DNA of 64,000 nucleotides from Dendrophyllia cribrosa (taxonomy: Eukaryota > Cnidaria > Anthozoa > Scleractinia > Dendrophylliidae), in the NCBI GenBank assembly GCA_024195265.1, contig JAJLRJ010000010.1, forward strand, positions 21,795,284-21,859,283. The letters are read 5' to 3'. Below, piece after piece: positions 33,130-43,761 of this stretch. The position numbers and the translations under genes are program-made. The notes under the pieces were generated by a model that worked only from the letters and a program-made list of their open reading frames with translations, did not search any database and was not told the origin of the DNA. Positions within the stretch are counted from its first letter, which is position 1; each line of letters begins with the position of its first letter.

Positions 33130-33353
33130 TATTTTTTTATCGCAAAAGCAGAGAGACTAGTACTGGAATGTTCTTTTGCTAAATTAGGAAATAGAGAAAT
33201 CTCTCATATAATTTTAGCTAGTCAGGTATGTTGTGTCGATCTCTGATTTACCATGTAAAATGCTCAAGATAACTGATATAACATAGCTCAAGAGAGATCG
33301 GTGAAGAAAAATAACATTTTTCTAGTAGCTATAATTACCATAAACAAAATGGT

Positions 33354-33408
33354 TCCTCGCTGGTATTGTGGTAAGTATTTCCATCACTCGGGTGCGAGAT
33401 ACCATTTC
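33354..33408 (+). pseudogene. tRNA-Asp relic downstream of tRNA-Val
   Basis: TCCTCGCTGGTATTGTGGTA corresponds to the 5' half of tRNA-Asp. The anticodon region is deleted and the T-arm is unrecognisable. Better preserved relatives lie at 48,448 (anticodon GTC kept) and 61,182. Confidence 0.6.
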
Positions 33409-34099
33409 ACGGAATTGAGTACATCATAGGTGCAACATGGTGGAAAATTTAAAGGGTTGTATTGAAATTTACAGCTAAAAATATATTCATTCCAATGTAT
33501 TTTTTTGTGACCTATTCCATTCAAAACCTATGAATCAACCCTTTACTAACAGTCGAACCGCGTGAAAGCAGACAATCGTGGGCGTCACGAAAGCTTGTCC
33601 GTATTAAGCGAGTTTCTTTTGATAATGTTATTTATGCATGAATTTTATTATTTCGAACACAATTACAGTATTTCCCCACATCAGATGCAGATCTGCAGCT
33701 TCAGGGCATATGTCAGTTTGCTTGTTGAAAAAATTCAATTTTCCTATAATCGCTATCAGTATTGTCATTTTTACGCAACACTAAAACCTTCAAAGGTTGA
33801 ATTCTCCAGAACTCTGAAAACAATGACTGGCATGGGAAAAAAATTGGATGACATTTGCCTATATAGTATTTCACTCGTCACCAGGCTCCCAATTTGACAC
33901 TTAAATCATAACAAAAACTGAGGTCATTTTTTGAAAGGAAAATCTAAATTTCGCGCATTTTTTAGTTACTTTTCTGAAATTCAAACTCGGATTCCAGTAC
34001 TATGGTTATTATTTTATTTAGAAACGTTAAAATATTCTATTAATTAAAAAAAAAAAAAGTACCGTCATTTTGACCTTGAAGTGAGCAATTTCGTATAAA
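33409..34099 (+). repeat. Block B copy 1, tRNA 3' flank
   Basis: Parallels 48,502-49,205 and 61,241-61,917 throughout, for example GAGTACATCATAGGTGCAAC, TTTCCCCACATCAGATGC and TACCGTCATTTTGACCTTG. ORFs in it are not preserved between copies. Confidence 0.85.
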
Positions 34100-35492
34100 T
34101 ACCTCTTATTAGCCGAGTTCGAGGTCCGTACCGTAAGTTACGGACCGAGTTTTTTTCCTCGATTTATGGCCCAAGCGCGCTTCGCGCGCGGGCCATAAAT
34201 CGAGGAAAAAAAACGAGGTTCCGTAACTTACTGTACGGACCGAGAAAAACGAGGCTAATAAGATATTTATTATATCTCTAAATCGGAGATAAAGGAAAAC
34301 CTTTCAAGTCAAAAGATGGACGGCTTCATTTGACTGACGTACGTCACAAGAAAGCAAAGAGCAAATTTTATTGGCTTTTAGAAATAGTGTGATCGGTCCT
34401 CGATTCGGCGTGAACTTGCGTGGCTCTTGAATGAAAACTATGAAAACGAATTAATCTATCCTTCCATGTGTTCGATAGGACGACGGAAACCTGACACAAG
34501 GTAGTTTTCTTTGAAAAAATTCTTAGTTACTGGCAAAACAAGTGAGTGAAAGAAGAATGAAAACGCCGCGATAAAATCGCCAAAACAAACGTGTTTGTCA
34601 AACTGGAAAATGTGGCTGTGGCAGCATTTCGGTCTACAGCGGTGAACGAAGAAGCTCTCAAACTTCAAAAAGGATACTGAAAATATCTCCTCATCAAATA
34701 CTGCAAGCTGTTTTTGGCTTTTCGTTGTGCTTTAGTGGCTTCATGCCGAAACTCATGGATGAGTTTGAATTTCAATCGCACCTGACAAATTTTCAGCGTG
34801 AGCTGCAGTTGCGAATACGCAAAAATTGTTTTCAGGGCCGGAATCCACTGCAAGGACAAAATTTCGCTGAGGAATCAAAGTACACTTTAAGCGTAATTCT
34901 GTAGCCTCAAGTTTGTTCTTCTTAGAGCCACTGCCACAAACGATAACTCCGAACTTAAGCTTAAGTTTTATATAAGCTTAACTAGACAAGAACTTGATCA
35001 AACTAAGCTAGCTTAACAGTTTCCCGATGGAAGCCGTTTCAAGTTGTTTTGCAGCTTTATGTTTTTCATAGAGAAGTTTTCTTACAAAGAAAGGTACTCT
35101 TTTTTCAATGCTGAATTAAATTGATAAAGTTAAACGAATTTGCCAAGTTACTCGAGTTTTTACAACTTACAGCCTAAAAGCTAAATACCAAAACAATAAG
35201 CATGTAAGCTTTATACTCAAGAAAATTGTCAATGCTTTTTGATTCGCGGCTAATCCTGCTAATCAGTTTTTTGCTAAAGTTATAGCTAATTTCATCGAAG
35301 AGAGTTTTTGTAACCTGACATGTTAACCCATTTAGCTCCAAACGTTTTATCTGGATAATTTTTAATGTAGAAAACAACTTTTGTTAGCGGATACTAGACT
35401 GATGCTGGGACTCTCAAATTTTGCGGTCCGTACTGTAAAATACGGACCGGAAAATTGACCAATCATAGCGCGCGTACTAACTGAGAGATATA
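34100..35492. mobile_element. 1,393-bp insertion with GGTCCGTA palindromes
   Basis: Absent from the parallel sites at about 38,548, 49,204 and 61,915, where TATAAAGGCTTG or its equivalent is uninterrupted. ATAAA is duplicated at the edges (34,095-34,099 and 35,493-35,497). The left end has a 150-bp near-perfect palindrome (34,110-34,260) with GGTCCGTACCGTAAGTTAC, and the right end has a GCGGTCCGTACTGTAAAATA block. Minus-strand ORFs at 34,456-34,859 have no known domain. Confidence 0.75.
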
Positions 35493-36229
35493 ATAAAGGC
35501 TTGTATGGAGTTCGACCGCGCGGTCATCGTTTTGAGCGTTCTCACTCATTTTAACAGGCGCAATGTGGCTTATGGTACTTTGCGAAACGAAACGAAACGG
35601 TACTTTGCGAAACGAAACGAAACGAAACGAAATGGTACTTTAAATTTTGCGACACGAAATGATAACTTGAAAGATACGCTTAGCTGTAAAGCAACGTTAA
35701 CATAAGACCAAATAGCTGTTTTACGGCAAAATAGCGCCAAGTCTTATACTATCGGCGATATTTCAATAGAAGATCACTTTAGTCGATATTAGTCGCTTTT
35801 ATTTATTTACGTCTAATGTGAAGTCCTATTAAAGACTATCGCTAGTTAACTGAGAACCCAAAAGCTAATGACCATATGCTTGTGATTTTGCAGTTTTTGC
35901 GAAACAATACCCAGTCGTACTTGCCAAGCCTTTCCGGTTAGAAAAGGATATTAAATCCTGCGGTAAACAAAAACAGTTCTTATTCAGTTCGATGTCATTA
36001 GATTACGTTAGATTTGTGTCGTTTCGCAAATAACAGATCCGTATTTCGAGAAACGAGCTTTTAGTGAATTTATGCGATATATGCTGCCCTTTGCAGTGGA
36101 GTACGTTACTTTACTGAATTTTGCCGCAACCATGCCGTGACTCAGAACAACAAACTTGAAGCTTGAAGCCCGACATGCTGTAAAGCTAGTTTGCAGGTAT
36201 TGTACAACATAAGACAAAACTAAAATTAA

Positions 36230-37111
36230 AGGGACACTGTCACGGATTCGCATGCGCGGCCCAGGCTCACTTCCGGTCTACTTGAAAACATTTGGCGGAC
36301 ATTATGGATCTTGGAATCGGTGGCAGAAAATGCTCATTTTCAGCGTAATATACGATGACTTTCAAAACTCCAGACATGTTTTATGGTGCAAGGGAAATAG
36401 TTCTTTAACTGTGGCTGAAAAAGTCGCCGATTGGATAGATTTTTGGGACGCAAATCGCCTCCGAGTTTTGTCGATCTCAAACCGAGTGTTTTGCTTTGAC
36501 TCCGTGACTCTTATGAAGGGAAAACAGTGGCGACAAAGAAAAACCCAAAAGGACAAAAGATACGCCAAAGGCGAGTTTAATAGTGTCAATTTATTGAATT
36601 AATGTCTAAATTTCGCTTTATTTTCCGTTGGAAATCTACGTTATTTTTTCCCTATACAACGTCTTATAAAGCGCTCAAATTTTCAACGGTCGCCGTGTAA
36701 TATCGCTTTCAATACCGCTTTCATTGAAGGGTCACGTGCCGACTCACACACCGCTAATAATTTAAAATCCTTTGCTTTTCCGTGACGTGAGCAATATTCC
36801 AGCGACAACAAGTGCACCGTGAAGACAGAATCGGAGCAAGTTTTGTAGTCTGCGATGAATTTCGCTTCATGCCATGACTTTAAAATTGTATCCTCGAAAT
36901 AAACATGTTTATGGGATTTCAACAACTCTTTCATCGCTCTTTTCGGCGTACCAAATATCCGTTTCCGTCTCGAGTTTCTTCGTTTTCCACGTAACCGCCG
37001 CCACTAGTCGACGCTATTTTGAAATTGACGGTTCAACTTGAAAAAGTTAGGCTAAACTTTTCAAGTTTCGATTCGAAAAACTCGCGCATGCGCCCTCGTG
37101 ACAGTGTTCCT
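36230..37111. mobile_element. TTAA element family T1, copy 1 (882 bp), nested
   Basis: The ends AGGGACACTGTCACG and CGTGACAGTGTTCCT are inverted, with TTAA on both sides (36,226-36,229 and 37,112-37,115). Relatives are at 41,464-42,389 and 54,055-55,133. The TTAA target and long inverted ends resemble Kolobok/piggyBac-type elements, but no transposase core is visible. Confidence 0.85.
36683..36985 (-). CDS. Conserved minus-strand ORF of the T1 element
   Basis: About 83-100 codons: a basic N-terminal part (KRRNS-type, cut by a change near 36,960 in this copy), then YFEDTI..SWHEAKF, CSDSVFTVHLLSLEYCSRH and KAKDFKLLAVCES. The same protein is readable at 41,921-42,295 and, broken, at 54,500-55,059. 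Cys and His residues are spaced but fit no motif I know. It is conserved across three copies, but not in function I can name. Confidence 0.4.
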   Translation of the reverse strand, partial: KRRNSRRKRIFGTPKRAMKELLKSHKHVYFEDTILKSWHEAKFIADYKTCSDSVFTVHLLSLEYCSRHGKAKDFKLLAVCESARDPSMKAVLKAILHGDR

Positions 37112-37475
37112 TTAAACAGATATATATTAGACAGACCATATATCATATTTCAGATCATATTTAATCTTCTAGAACGAGTGAATAAATCGAGCAGTGAAGT
37201 GAATTATCGCCGTTACAAATCGCCGAAAACAAAAACATCCTGACCAGGCAGCAAACAATACATTAGCCAAATCCGCATGCGGCATTTTGATAGTTTGTAG
37301 TACATAATTTTAACTAAGCGTATCTTCATATAGTATTAAGTACCATTTCGTTTCGTTTCGTTTCGTTTCGTTTCGCAAAGTACCATTTCGTTTCGTTTCG
37401 TTTCGTTTCGCAAAGTACCATTTCGTTTCGTTTCGTTTCGTTTCGTTTCGCAAAGTACCATAAGCCGCGCAATGT

Positions 37476-38040
37476 CAATATCCACACTCGGTTTTGGAAA
37501 GATTGGAATTTAGTAAACATTTTGGCAAGAAATTTGGTTTGGCTCAAGCGAAAAAACCTCCGTCATTTTGCACTTTTCAGCAGCACGATGCTTCGACTGA
37601 ATGCATTTTGGCTTCCTTCGGTCGGCATCGTGTTTACGTTCGCTTGCTCGTCTATCAGTGCATGAATGGGGTTAGTTTCTAGAGAAACTGTGGTGCTGGT
37701 TCGGTGGGGGGTGAAGCACGAGAATTTGGTTTTATCGACTGAGTCGATAAGGTAAATTAGACACCGTATAAAGATCGAATCTTTGTCAGTGCATGTTTTA
37801 GCCGTGAGAACGAGGGAAATCAGAAGGAAAGCGAAAATCAAGGTTATAAAGGAAACCCCGCGCTTCAAGGCTACATAAAGACAGATAGTATTGATATCGG
37901 AAAGTTTTCCGTATAACCCCACACAATAGTTATGCATACCGTTTGTAAAACTAAAAAAAAAGCCAAAACAATAGAAATCCAAAGCAAAACACAATAGACC
38001 TTTTTGCCGATACAGCGGCCATATTGAATACATTAGATTT
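37476..38040 (+). repeat. Block B copy 1, distal end
   Basis: Continues CAATATCCACACTCGG, GGTTAGTTTCTAGAGAAAC and GAAGCACGAGAATTTGG as in 38,618-39,160 and 49,272-49,820. It has only six G at the site (37,706-37,711) that is a long poly-G in the other two copies. Confidence 0.85.
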
Positions 38041-38156
38041 AAAGAGTATTATGGGATTCCCAGGCGGCATGAGCATCGATCTTTTATACACGCACAGTGT
38101 TTACGCGGCCCTTTTCGAGGTAATTTTTCTTAAAGTTTTCCTAGAATAAGATTGTA

Positions 38157-38251
38157 ATGGGGAAAAAAGATCGTTGTGCCGTGTTTGGATGTAATAATGA
38201 TCGCCGTTTTCCCGAGAAATATGTGGTGAAAGACCATACGAGTTTTCATTC
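38157..38251 (+). pseudogene. THAP-like zinc finger N-terminus (fragment)
   Basis: The frame from ATG at 38,157 reads MGKKDRCAVFGCNNDRRFPE and continues KYVVKDHTSFHS to a stop. The Cys-x4-Cys start followed by Asn-Asp-Arg and a Phe-Pro resembles the beginning of THAP-type DNA-binding domains found in transposases and in expanded cnidarian families. The rest of the domain (second Cys, His, AVPTIF-like end) is not visible. It is probably a transposon-derived remnant. Confidence 0.4.
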
Positions 38252-38470
38252 ATAGCAGTGCGAAAGCTTAAACTGAACTATTCTAATTGAAGAAATCATA
38301 TTTTCTTGAATGGAAACTTACAGAATTTAGATAAAAGAAGGTAACTGCGAAATAAAAACATTCAAACCGAGCAATGTAGTGAAAGTCCAAATTATCTCGT
38401 GAAATCCGATCGCGAAATTGCATGTATTAAAATTTATATTGACAACAAGCTAGTACAAAACTAGAATCAA
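38250..38470. other. No feature seen
   Basis: AT-rich stretch between the THAP-like fragment and the duplicated segment that begins near 38,470. Confidence 0.5.
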
Positions 38471-38845
38471 ATGAGAAACGTTAAAATATTCTATTAACTT
38501 TAAAAAAAATACCGTCATTTTGACCTTGAAGTGAGCAATTTTGTATAAAGGCTTGTATGGAGTTCGAACGCGCGGTCATCGCTTTGAGCGTTCTCACTCA
38601 TTTTAACAGGCGCAATGTCAATATCCACACTCGGTTTTGGAAAGATTGGAATTTAGTAAACATTTTGGCAAGAAATTTGGTTTGGCTCGAGCGAAAAAAC
38701 CTCCGTCATTTTGCACTTTTCAGCAGCACTATGCTTCGACTGAATGCATTTTGGCTTCCTTTGGTCGGCATCATGTTTACGTTCGCTTGCTCGTCTATCA
38801 GTGCATGAATGGGGTTAGTTTCTAGAGAAACTGTGGTGCTGGTTC

Positions 38846-38882
38846 GGGGGGGGGGGGGGGGGGGGGGGGAGGGGGGGGGGGG
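38846..38882. repeat. Poly-G tract (37 bp, one A)
   Basis: Lies at the paralogous position of six G in block B copy 1 (37,706-37,711) and of 28 G at 49,505-49,532. Confidence 0.95.
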
Positions 38883-39764
38883 TGAAGCACGAGAATTTGG
38901 TTTTATCGACTGAGTCAATAAGGTAAATTAGACACCGTATAAAGATCGAATCTTTGTCAGTGCATCTTCTAGCCGTGAGCACGAGGGAAATCAGAAGGAA
39001 AGCGAAAATCACGGCTATCAAGGAAACCCCCGCGCTTCAAGGCTACATAAAGAAAGATAGTATTGATATCGGAAAGTTTTCCGTATAACCTCACACATTA
39101 GTTATGCATACCGTTTGTAAAACTAAAAAAAAAGCCAAAACAATAGAAATCCAAAGCAAAACACAATACCGCACACGCCCAGAGCAAATGTCTCGTCTGA
39201 GGGGTCAATATTTTGGCATGCACGACAAACGTTTGTTAGCCGCTTTATAAAAATCTGATAGTAAATCAATTTCTATCAACAGTAGAGGCTACAGTACAGT
39301 AAAACAAAAAACAAATGTTAAAAAATATCAATTTCATGATCATGCCTTTGATTAAGCAATAGTAAAATCTTCCGAGGTTGAATTCTCCAGAATTCTGAAA
39401 ACAATAAACACGACCAAGTAAATAATAATTTAAAAAACGTTTTTAACTGTTTTTTTTTTTTTTGTCTACAAGCATATTTAAATCAGTTTCATCAGTAGCA
39501 GCTGCAGTTATATAAACACAAAAGTTGTTAAAAATATCACCGTTCTCATGATCAGGCCACGCCTTGCATTTTCGAGCGGCTTTAAATTGCCTCTACCAGT
39601 TTAATCATTTAAGAGAGTAAACGGAAGCTTATAGGAGAGGGTTGAATCCATTATTAAGTGATTGATAAAACTTACTGTCGAAAAGGCATCTTTCACATTT
39701 CCTTGACAGTACCAAGTTATCAAATATCATCGGTTACGTATTTTTCCTCCGGCAGTGTATCGTG

Positions 39765-39837
39765 GTTTCCGTAGTGTAGTGGTTATCACGTCCGCCTAAC
39801 ACGCGGAAGGTCGTCCGTTCAAGCCTGGCCGGAAACA
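39765..39837 (+). tRNA. tRNA-Val (AAC), T-arm altered
   Basis: Acceptor and anticodon stems are intact, AAC at 39,798-39,800. The T-stem is GTCCG/CTGGC: one mismatch (52-62) and one wobble (50-64). Five T at 39,848. Its near-identical duplicate at 50,414 has the intact T-arm, so these changes arose after the duplication. Confidence 0.82.
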
Positions 39838-40204
39838 TGGCGGTGTCATTTTTATTTTTTATTTTTGCCTAAATCTTTAGCATTTATAGTTTAGTTTTAG
39901 ACTTTAATGTACCTACTTGTAGTTATCACAGATTAAGTGAGTTTATGGAAAACACGAAAAATCTCAAGACCACACAGGAAGACCGAGATTAGAATGGCGT
40001 GCTTCTACCGTCATTTCTGGGCGGAAAGACGACTGCTATATATCTTTCATTTGTTGTGTAAAAAAAAAATCCGAGTAATATACTGAATTGTCGCCGATAA
40101 TTTTCCATTAACTAACTTTTATTTACTTTGTTGTACTCTAAATTGTAACCTGTACATGTACTACGCTATATTGGAAATATCCATGTGTATAATACAAAAG
40201 CCGA

Positions 40205-40368
40205 GGAGGGACTTCTGATTTTCGACTTCCGACTTCCGATTTCCGACTTTCGATTTCTGATTTCTGATTTCCGACTTCCAACTTAATTTCCAACTACCAA
40301 CTTCTGATTTCCGACTTCCGACTTTCGACTTCCAACTTCCAACTTCTGATTTCTGTCTTCCTATTTTA
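40205..40368 (+). repeat. Pyrimidine-rich minisatellite (TTCCGACTTCC/TTCTGATTT)
   Basis: Imperfect 7- and 14-bp units such as GACTTCCGATTTCCGAC. The same array is at 50,883-51,050 and, inverted, at 55,445-55,535. Shorter relatives are at 41,283 and 53,880. Strong strand asymmetry could favour triplex formation, untested. Confidence 0.85.
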
Positions 40369-40540
40369 AATTTTAGATGCAGAGCTTCAGACTAACGGAT
40401 TACACTAGTCGCACTTCATCCGTTGAGAGTTCGCCATCGTGCGTTGTTATGTTTCGGTGAGTAAACAGTCCTTCATCGCTATTATTAAGTTTAAGATAAA
40501 AGAGGAGTTTAACAAACTTTCGCTCTGGTAATACAGACAT

Positions 40541-41463
40541 TGGTCACTTCAAGGTCAAAATGACGGGACATTTTTTTTAAGTTATTAAAATATTTTAACC
40601 TTTCCATATAGAATAATAAACGAATTACTGGAATCCGAGTGTGGAATTCCGCAAAGTAATTTGTAAATGGGCGAAATTTTGATTTTCCCTTAAAAAATGG
40701 CGTTTTCGCTGTGATTTTAAGGGTCGAATTGGGGGTCTGGGAAAGAGTTAAAAAATTAGAGGCAAATGTCATCCAATTTTTTTGCCATGCGTAGACAACA
40801 AAACATTCCTCCGCATTATTCTTATACACGGAAAAAAATATAACAAACGTGTTTCCGGCCAGAATTGAACTGGCGACCTTCCGCGTGTGAGGCGGACGTG
40901 ATCACCACTACACTACGGAAACCACGATGAATAGATTTATCAGATATATACAAAATATTTGGCAGTTGTCTGTAATAAAAATAAAACTACTCGTTTCTAA
41001 ACCAGATACCAAAAATATCGCACTTGGATGCGTATGAACGGGAGTAAGATAATCTTTCAGCGGTTGCTTCTTAGAGACTCGAGACTATAAGGTATTGGTT
41101 AAAATAGGGCCCCACTGGGGCCGTATGTTCTGCTGATATAGCGTGAATTGTGCAGCATAAGAACAAATGCTATTTGACAAACGATTTGACTGCATTCTCT
41201 GGTGAGCAGATATACTGGCAGGAACGCTGGGTTTAAACAAGCTTCCGTCGCGCGCAACGATAGAGAAAAATACCGTCACTCGTCAACTTCTGATTTCCGA
41301 CTTCAGACTTCCTATTTTAAATTTTAGATGTAGAGCTTTAGACTCGCTGATAACACTAGTCGCACTTCATCCCGCCGGCATTGAGAGTTCGCCATCGTGC
41401 GTTGTTATGTTTCTGTGAGTACAGTCCTTCGTCGCTATTATTAAATTTAAGATGAAAGCTTAA
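40541..41463 (+). repeat. Block C copy I (partner 52,950-54,054)
   Basis: From CATTGGTCACTTCAAGGTC to a CGCTATTATTAAA stretch it parallels 52,950-54,050 in order and orientation. It contains the minus-strand tRNA-Val and keeps an empty site (about 40,812-40,826) for the MITE present at 53,235. Confidence 0.85.
40850..40922 (-). tRNA. tRNA-Val (CAC), block C context
   Basis: The reverse complement gives perfect acceptor, anticodon and T stems; T-loop TTCAATT, anticodon CAC. It has a D-loop G in place of A at position 21. An eight-base T-rich run follows on the minus strand. The flanks differ from blocks A and B. Confidence 0.9.
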
Positions 41464-42389
41464 GAACATTGTCACGGATTCGCATGCGCGGACCAGGCTC
41501 TCTTCCGGTCTACTTGAAAACATTTGACCGCAATTATATATATGGATCTTGCCGAATCGATGGCAGAAAATGCTCATTTTCAACGTAATGGCGATGATTT
41601 TCAAAAAAAAAACAGACATATTTTATAGTGGAAGGGAAACAGTACTTTAACTGTGGCTGAAAAAATCGCCGATCGGATAGATTTTTGGGACGCAAATCGC
41701 CTCCAAGTGGAAGTTTCCGTCTTATGAAGAGAAAACAGTGGCGACATTAAGAAACCGGAAACGGCTAGAAAAGCTCCAAAGGACAAAAGAATACGCCAGA
41801 GCTGAGTTTAACAGTGTCACTTTATTGAATTAATGTCCAAATTTCGCTTTATTGAACGTTCGAAATCCAAGTTATTTTTGTCCCCGGTACATAACGTACT
41901 CTTATTAAGCGCTCAAATTTTCATCGGCCGCCATGTGATACTGCTTTCAATACCGCGCTTTCATGGTCACGTCCCGACTCACACACCGCTAATAATTTAA
42001 AATCCTTTGCTTTCTCGTGACGTGAGCAATATTCCAGCGACAACAGATGCGCCGCGAAGACAGAATCGGAGCAAGTTTCGTAGCCTGCGCCGCGAAGACA
42101 GAATTGGAGCAAGTTTCGTAGCCTGCGATTAATTAATTTCGCTTCATGCCATGACTTAGAAATCGTGTCTTCGAAGTAAACACATTTATAGGATTTTAAC
42201 CACACTTCCATCGTTCTTTTCGGCGTACCAAACATCCTTTTCCTTCCAGAGTTTCTTCGTTTTCCACTGTGACCGCCGCCACTAGTCGACGCCATTTTGA
42301 AATTGGCAGTTCAACTTGAAAAATTTAGGCTAAGCATTTCAAGTTTCGATTCGAAAAACATGCGCATGCGCCCTCTTGACGGTGTCCCT
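41464..42389. mobile_element. TTAA element T1, copy 2 (926 bp)
   Basis: TTAA lies at 41,460-41,463 and 42,390-42,393. It matches copy 1 at 36,230 and copy 3 at 54,055. Like copy 3 and unlike copy 1 it has a ~42-bp internal tandem duplication (42,050-42,130). At 42,129-42,136 it reads TTAATTAA where copy 3 carries a MITE. Confidence 0.85.
41921..42295 (-). CDS. Conserved ORF of T1 element, copy 2
   Basis: 124 codons on the minus strand: MASTSGGGHSGKRRNSGRKR, FGTPKR, YFEDTISKSWHEAK, then a repeated CSDSVF/LLQFCLRGAG segment produced by the internal duplication, then LEYCSRHEKAKDFKLLAVCES. The basic N-terminus could bind nucleic acid or act as a nuclear signal. No known domain. The duplication keeps the frame. 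Confidence 0.4.
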   Translation of the reverse strand: MASTSGGGHSGKRRNSGRKRMFGTPKRTMEVWLKSYKCVYFEDTISKSWHEAKLINRRLRNLLQFCLRGAGYETCSDSVFAAHLLSLEYCSRHEKAKDFKLLAVCESGRDHESAVLKAVSHGGR

Positions 42390-42429
42390 TTAACAAACTT
42401 GCCATTCTCGTCGCCAGAGCTCCACGTTT

Positions 42430-43400
42430 TTTTTTTTAAATTGCGTCTCGTGTAGCTCTGGTAAAGGTCGAATGTTTGAATTTTTTTATGACGATATTCA
42501 GACGATTCTGAAACGCGCTGCGGGGAATTTCCGGAGATCTGTGTAAAAAGATTAACCATCTATCAATGACCGTGTACTTTGCGGTAGCTAAGGCGTCACG
42601 GATGTCACAGCTTGAATTAGAGAAGAAAACCAGATTATCGGCGGCACGATTATAGTGAAACGTCACTAGTATAGTTACGTTACTACTAGTTAAGTTAATA
42701 ATTCAGAGAATTTCACACAATCGCGCGAAATGCAAAGATTAGCGCGGGATCGCCGAAGAGAAACGCTGGCCGTAATGGCGGCCTGTGAGCCTTCTCCGTA
42801 TTCCCTTCGCCTAAAACCAGTATATGGATCTTCGCTTTGCCGAACAAAAAACTGGTATGTGAATGGTGCAATAGGCCTAGAGAATTGCTAAGTGCAGGAG
42901 TCATGTTCAAACATATCGATCTACGATCTAGTCGATCGCAATGGCGCGCGAGTCGACCGTCGCGAGAGAATGGTCGTTCTATCTACGCTTAGTTCGGGAT
43001 TTTGGCACGAGCAATGCGGAGATCCAATTCAAACGAGGATAAAGTGCTGTGCTCCGTGGAACTTAAAGCGATCAGAGACTTGATCAATTCCCTCGCAATT
43101 GATCAATTGGCGGGAAGAAGTCACTTTCCCGCCACAGTTCCCGAGACGCCTCCATCTTCGCCAGAAGATCCTCGGTGTCAACTCCTCAACAGCAGCTATC
43201 ACAAACGATTCAAGCAAGCGGGCAAAGGAAAACGTTTGAGGCGAAAAAAGAGTTCGGAAATATATCTATAGGGCCGCGATTGAAAATCAAACGAGCGGGT
43301 ATAGTCGCCAAGAAATGCTTGGACGCGCTGAAGGAACAATCCTCTGGATGCGATCTTGGATAGGTTTGTTGGTTTTGGTTTGTTGTACTGTGATCAGGAC
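42430..43400 (+). other. GC-richer region with possible exon, unassigned
   Basis: 42,700-43,370 is richer in CpG than its surroundings and is not seen elsewhere in the window. An ATG at 42,940 opens MARESTVAREWSFYLRLVRD and continues to a stop near 43,040. Overlapping frames give a Pro/Ser-rich ATVPETPPSSPEDPR and a basic GKGKRLRRKK stretch up to 43,271. It may be the decayed 5' end of a host gene, or a transposon coding remnant with frameshifts. I cannot assign a product. Confidence 0.3.
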
Positions 43401-43760
43401 GATCAAGGTTGCTTTAGGAATAGTTTCTCAGAAGCAGGGGATATAAGAAAGGCGCTCAGTAGCAAGTTGTACGATGAACTGAACGGAGATCACTTGAAAT
43501 TCCCTATCAGTTTATTAGAGTAAAAATTAAGGAAGAGGGCAGGAAAAATTATTATTTGTTGTGGGGGCAATAAGCTCTCATTTATTATGAAGTTCTGGGG
43601 AGGGCAGGTGGAGGGGGGGGGGGGGGGGGGGAGGGTTTAAGTCTTCTAATTATATGGGCCAGATGAATCAAATCCAGTGCCGTGACTATCAGCACAGTCA
43701 AGATGGAGCTATCTTGATTGCTCGGGATTGCCCATTACCCACATGCCTAGTATTGATAGG
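43401..43760. other. No gene; contains poly-G (43,613-43,631)
   Basis: A spacer between the GC-rich region and the 165-bp array. The G-run has one interrupting A on each side. No other feature. Confidence 0.6.
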
Positions 43761-43761
43761 T

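Larger units (their letters stand above)
35567..37466. mobile_element. Mutator-like element, 1,900 bp, 9-bp TSD, empty sites known
   Basis: The termini GGCTTATGGTACTTTGCG are inverted copies, followed by GAAAC-type runs (35,580-35,635 and 37,338-37,455). The 9-bp duplication GCGCAATGT is at 35,558-35,566 and 37,467-37,475. The paralogous blocks at about 38,611, 49,264 and 61,976 keep a single GCGCAATGT, giving clean pre-insertion sites. Its ends match the element at 4,922-5,727. No transposase is detected. A TTAA element is nested in it. Confidence 0.9.
38470..40540 (+). repeat. Segmental duplication, copy I (partner 49,130-51,220)
   Basis: Nearly identical over about 2 kb to 49,130-51,220, including the block B tail, poly-G, block A and tRNA-Val, and the TTCCGACTTCC minisatellite. 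Differences are single bases and small indels at homopolymers, so the duplication looks recent. Confidence 0.9.

Noticed and set aside
38706..39021. Proline-rich ORFs
   Set aside because: The proline run is the poly-G/poly-C tract; the flanking frame is a block B repeat.
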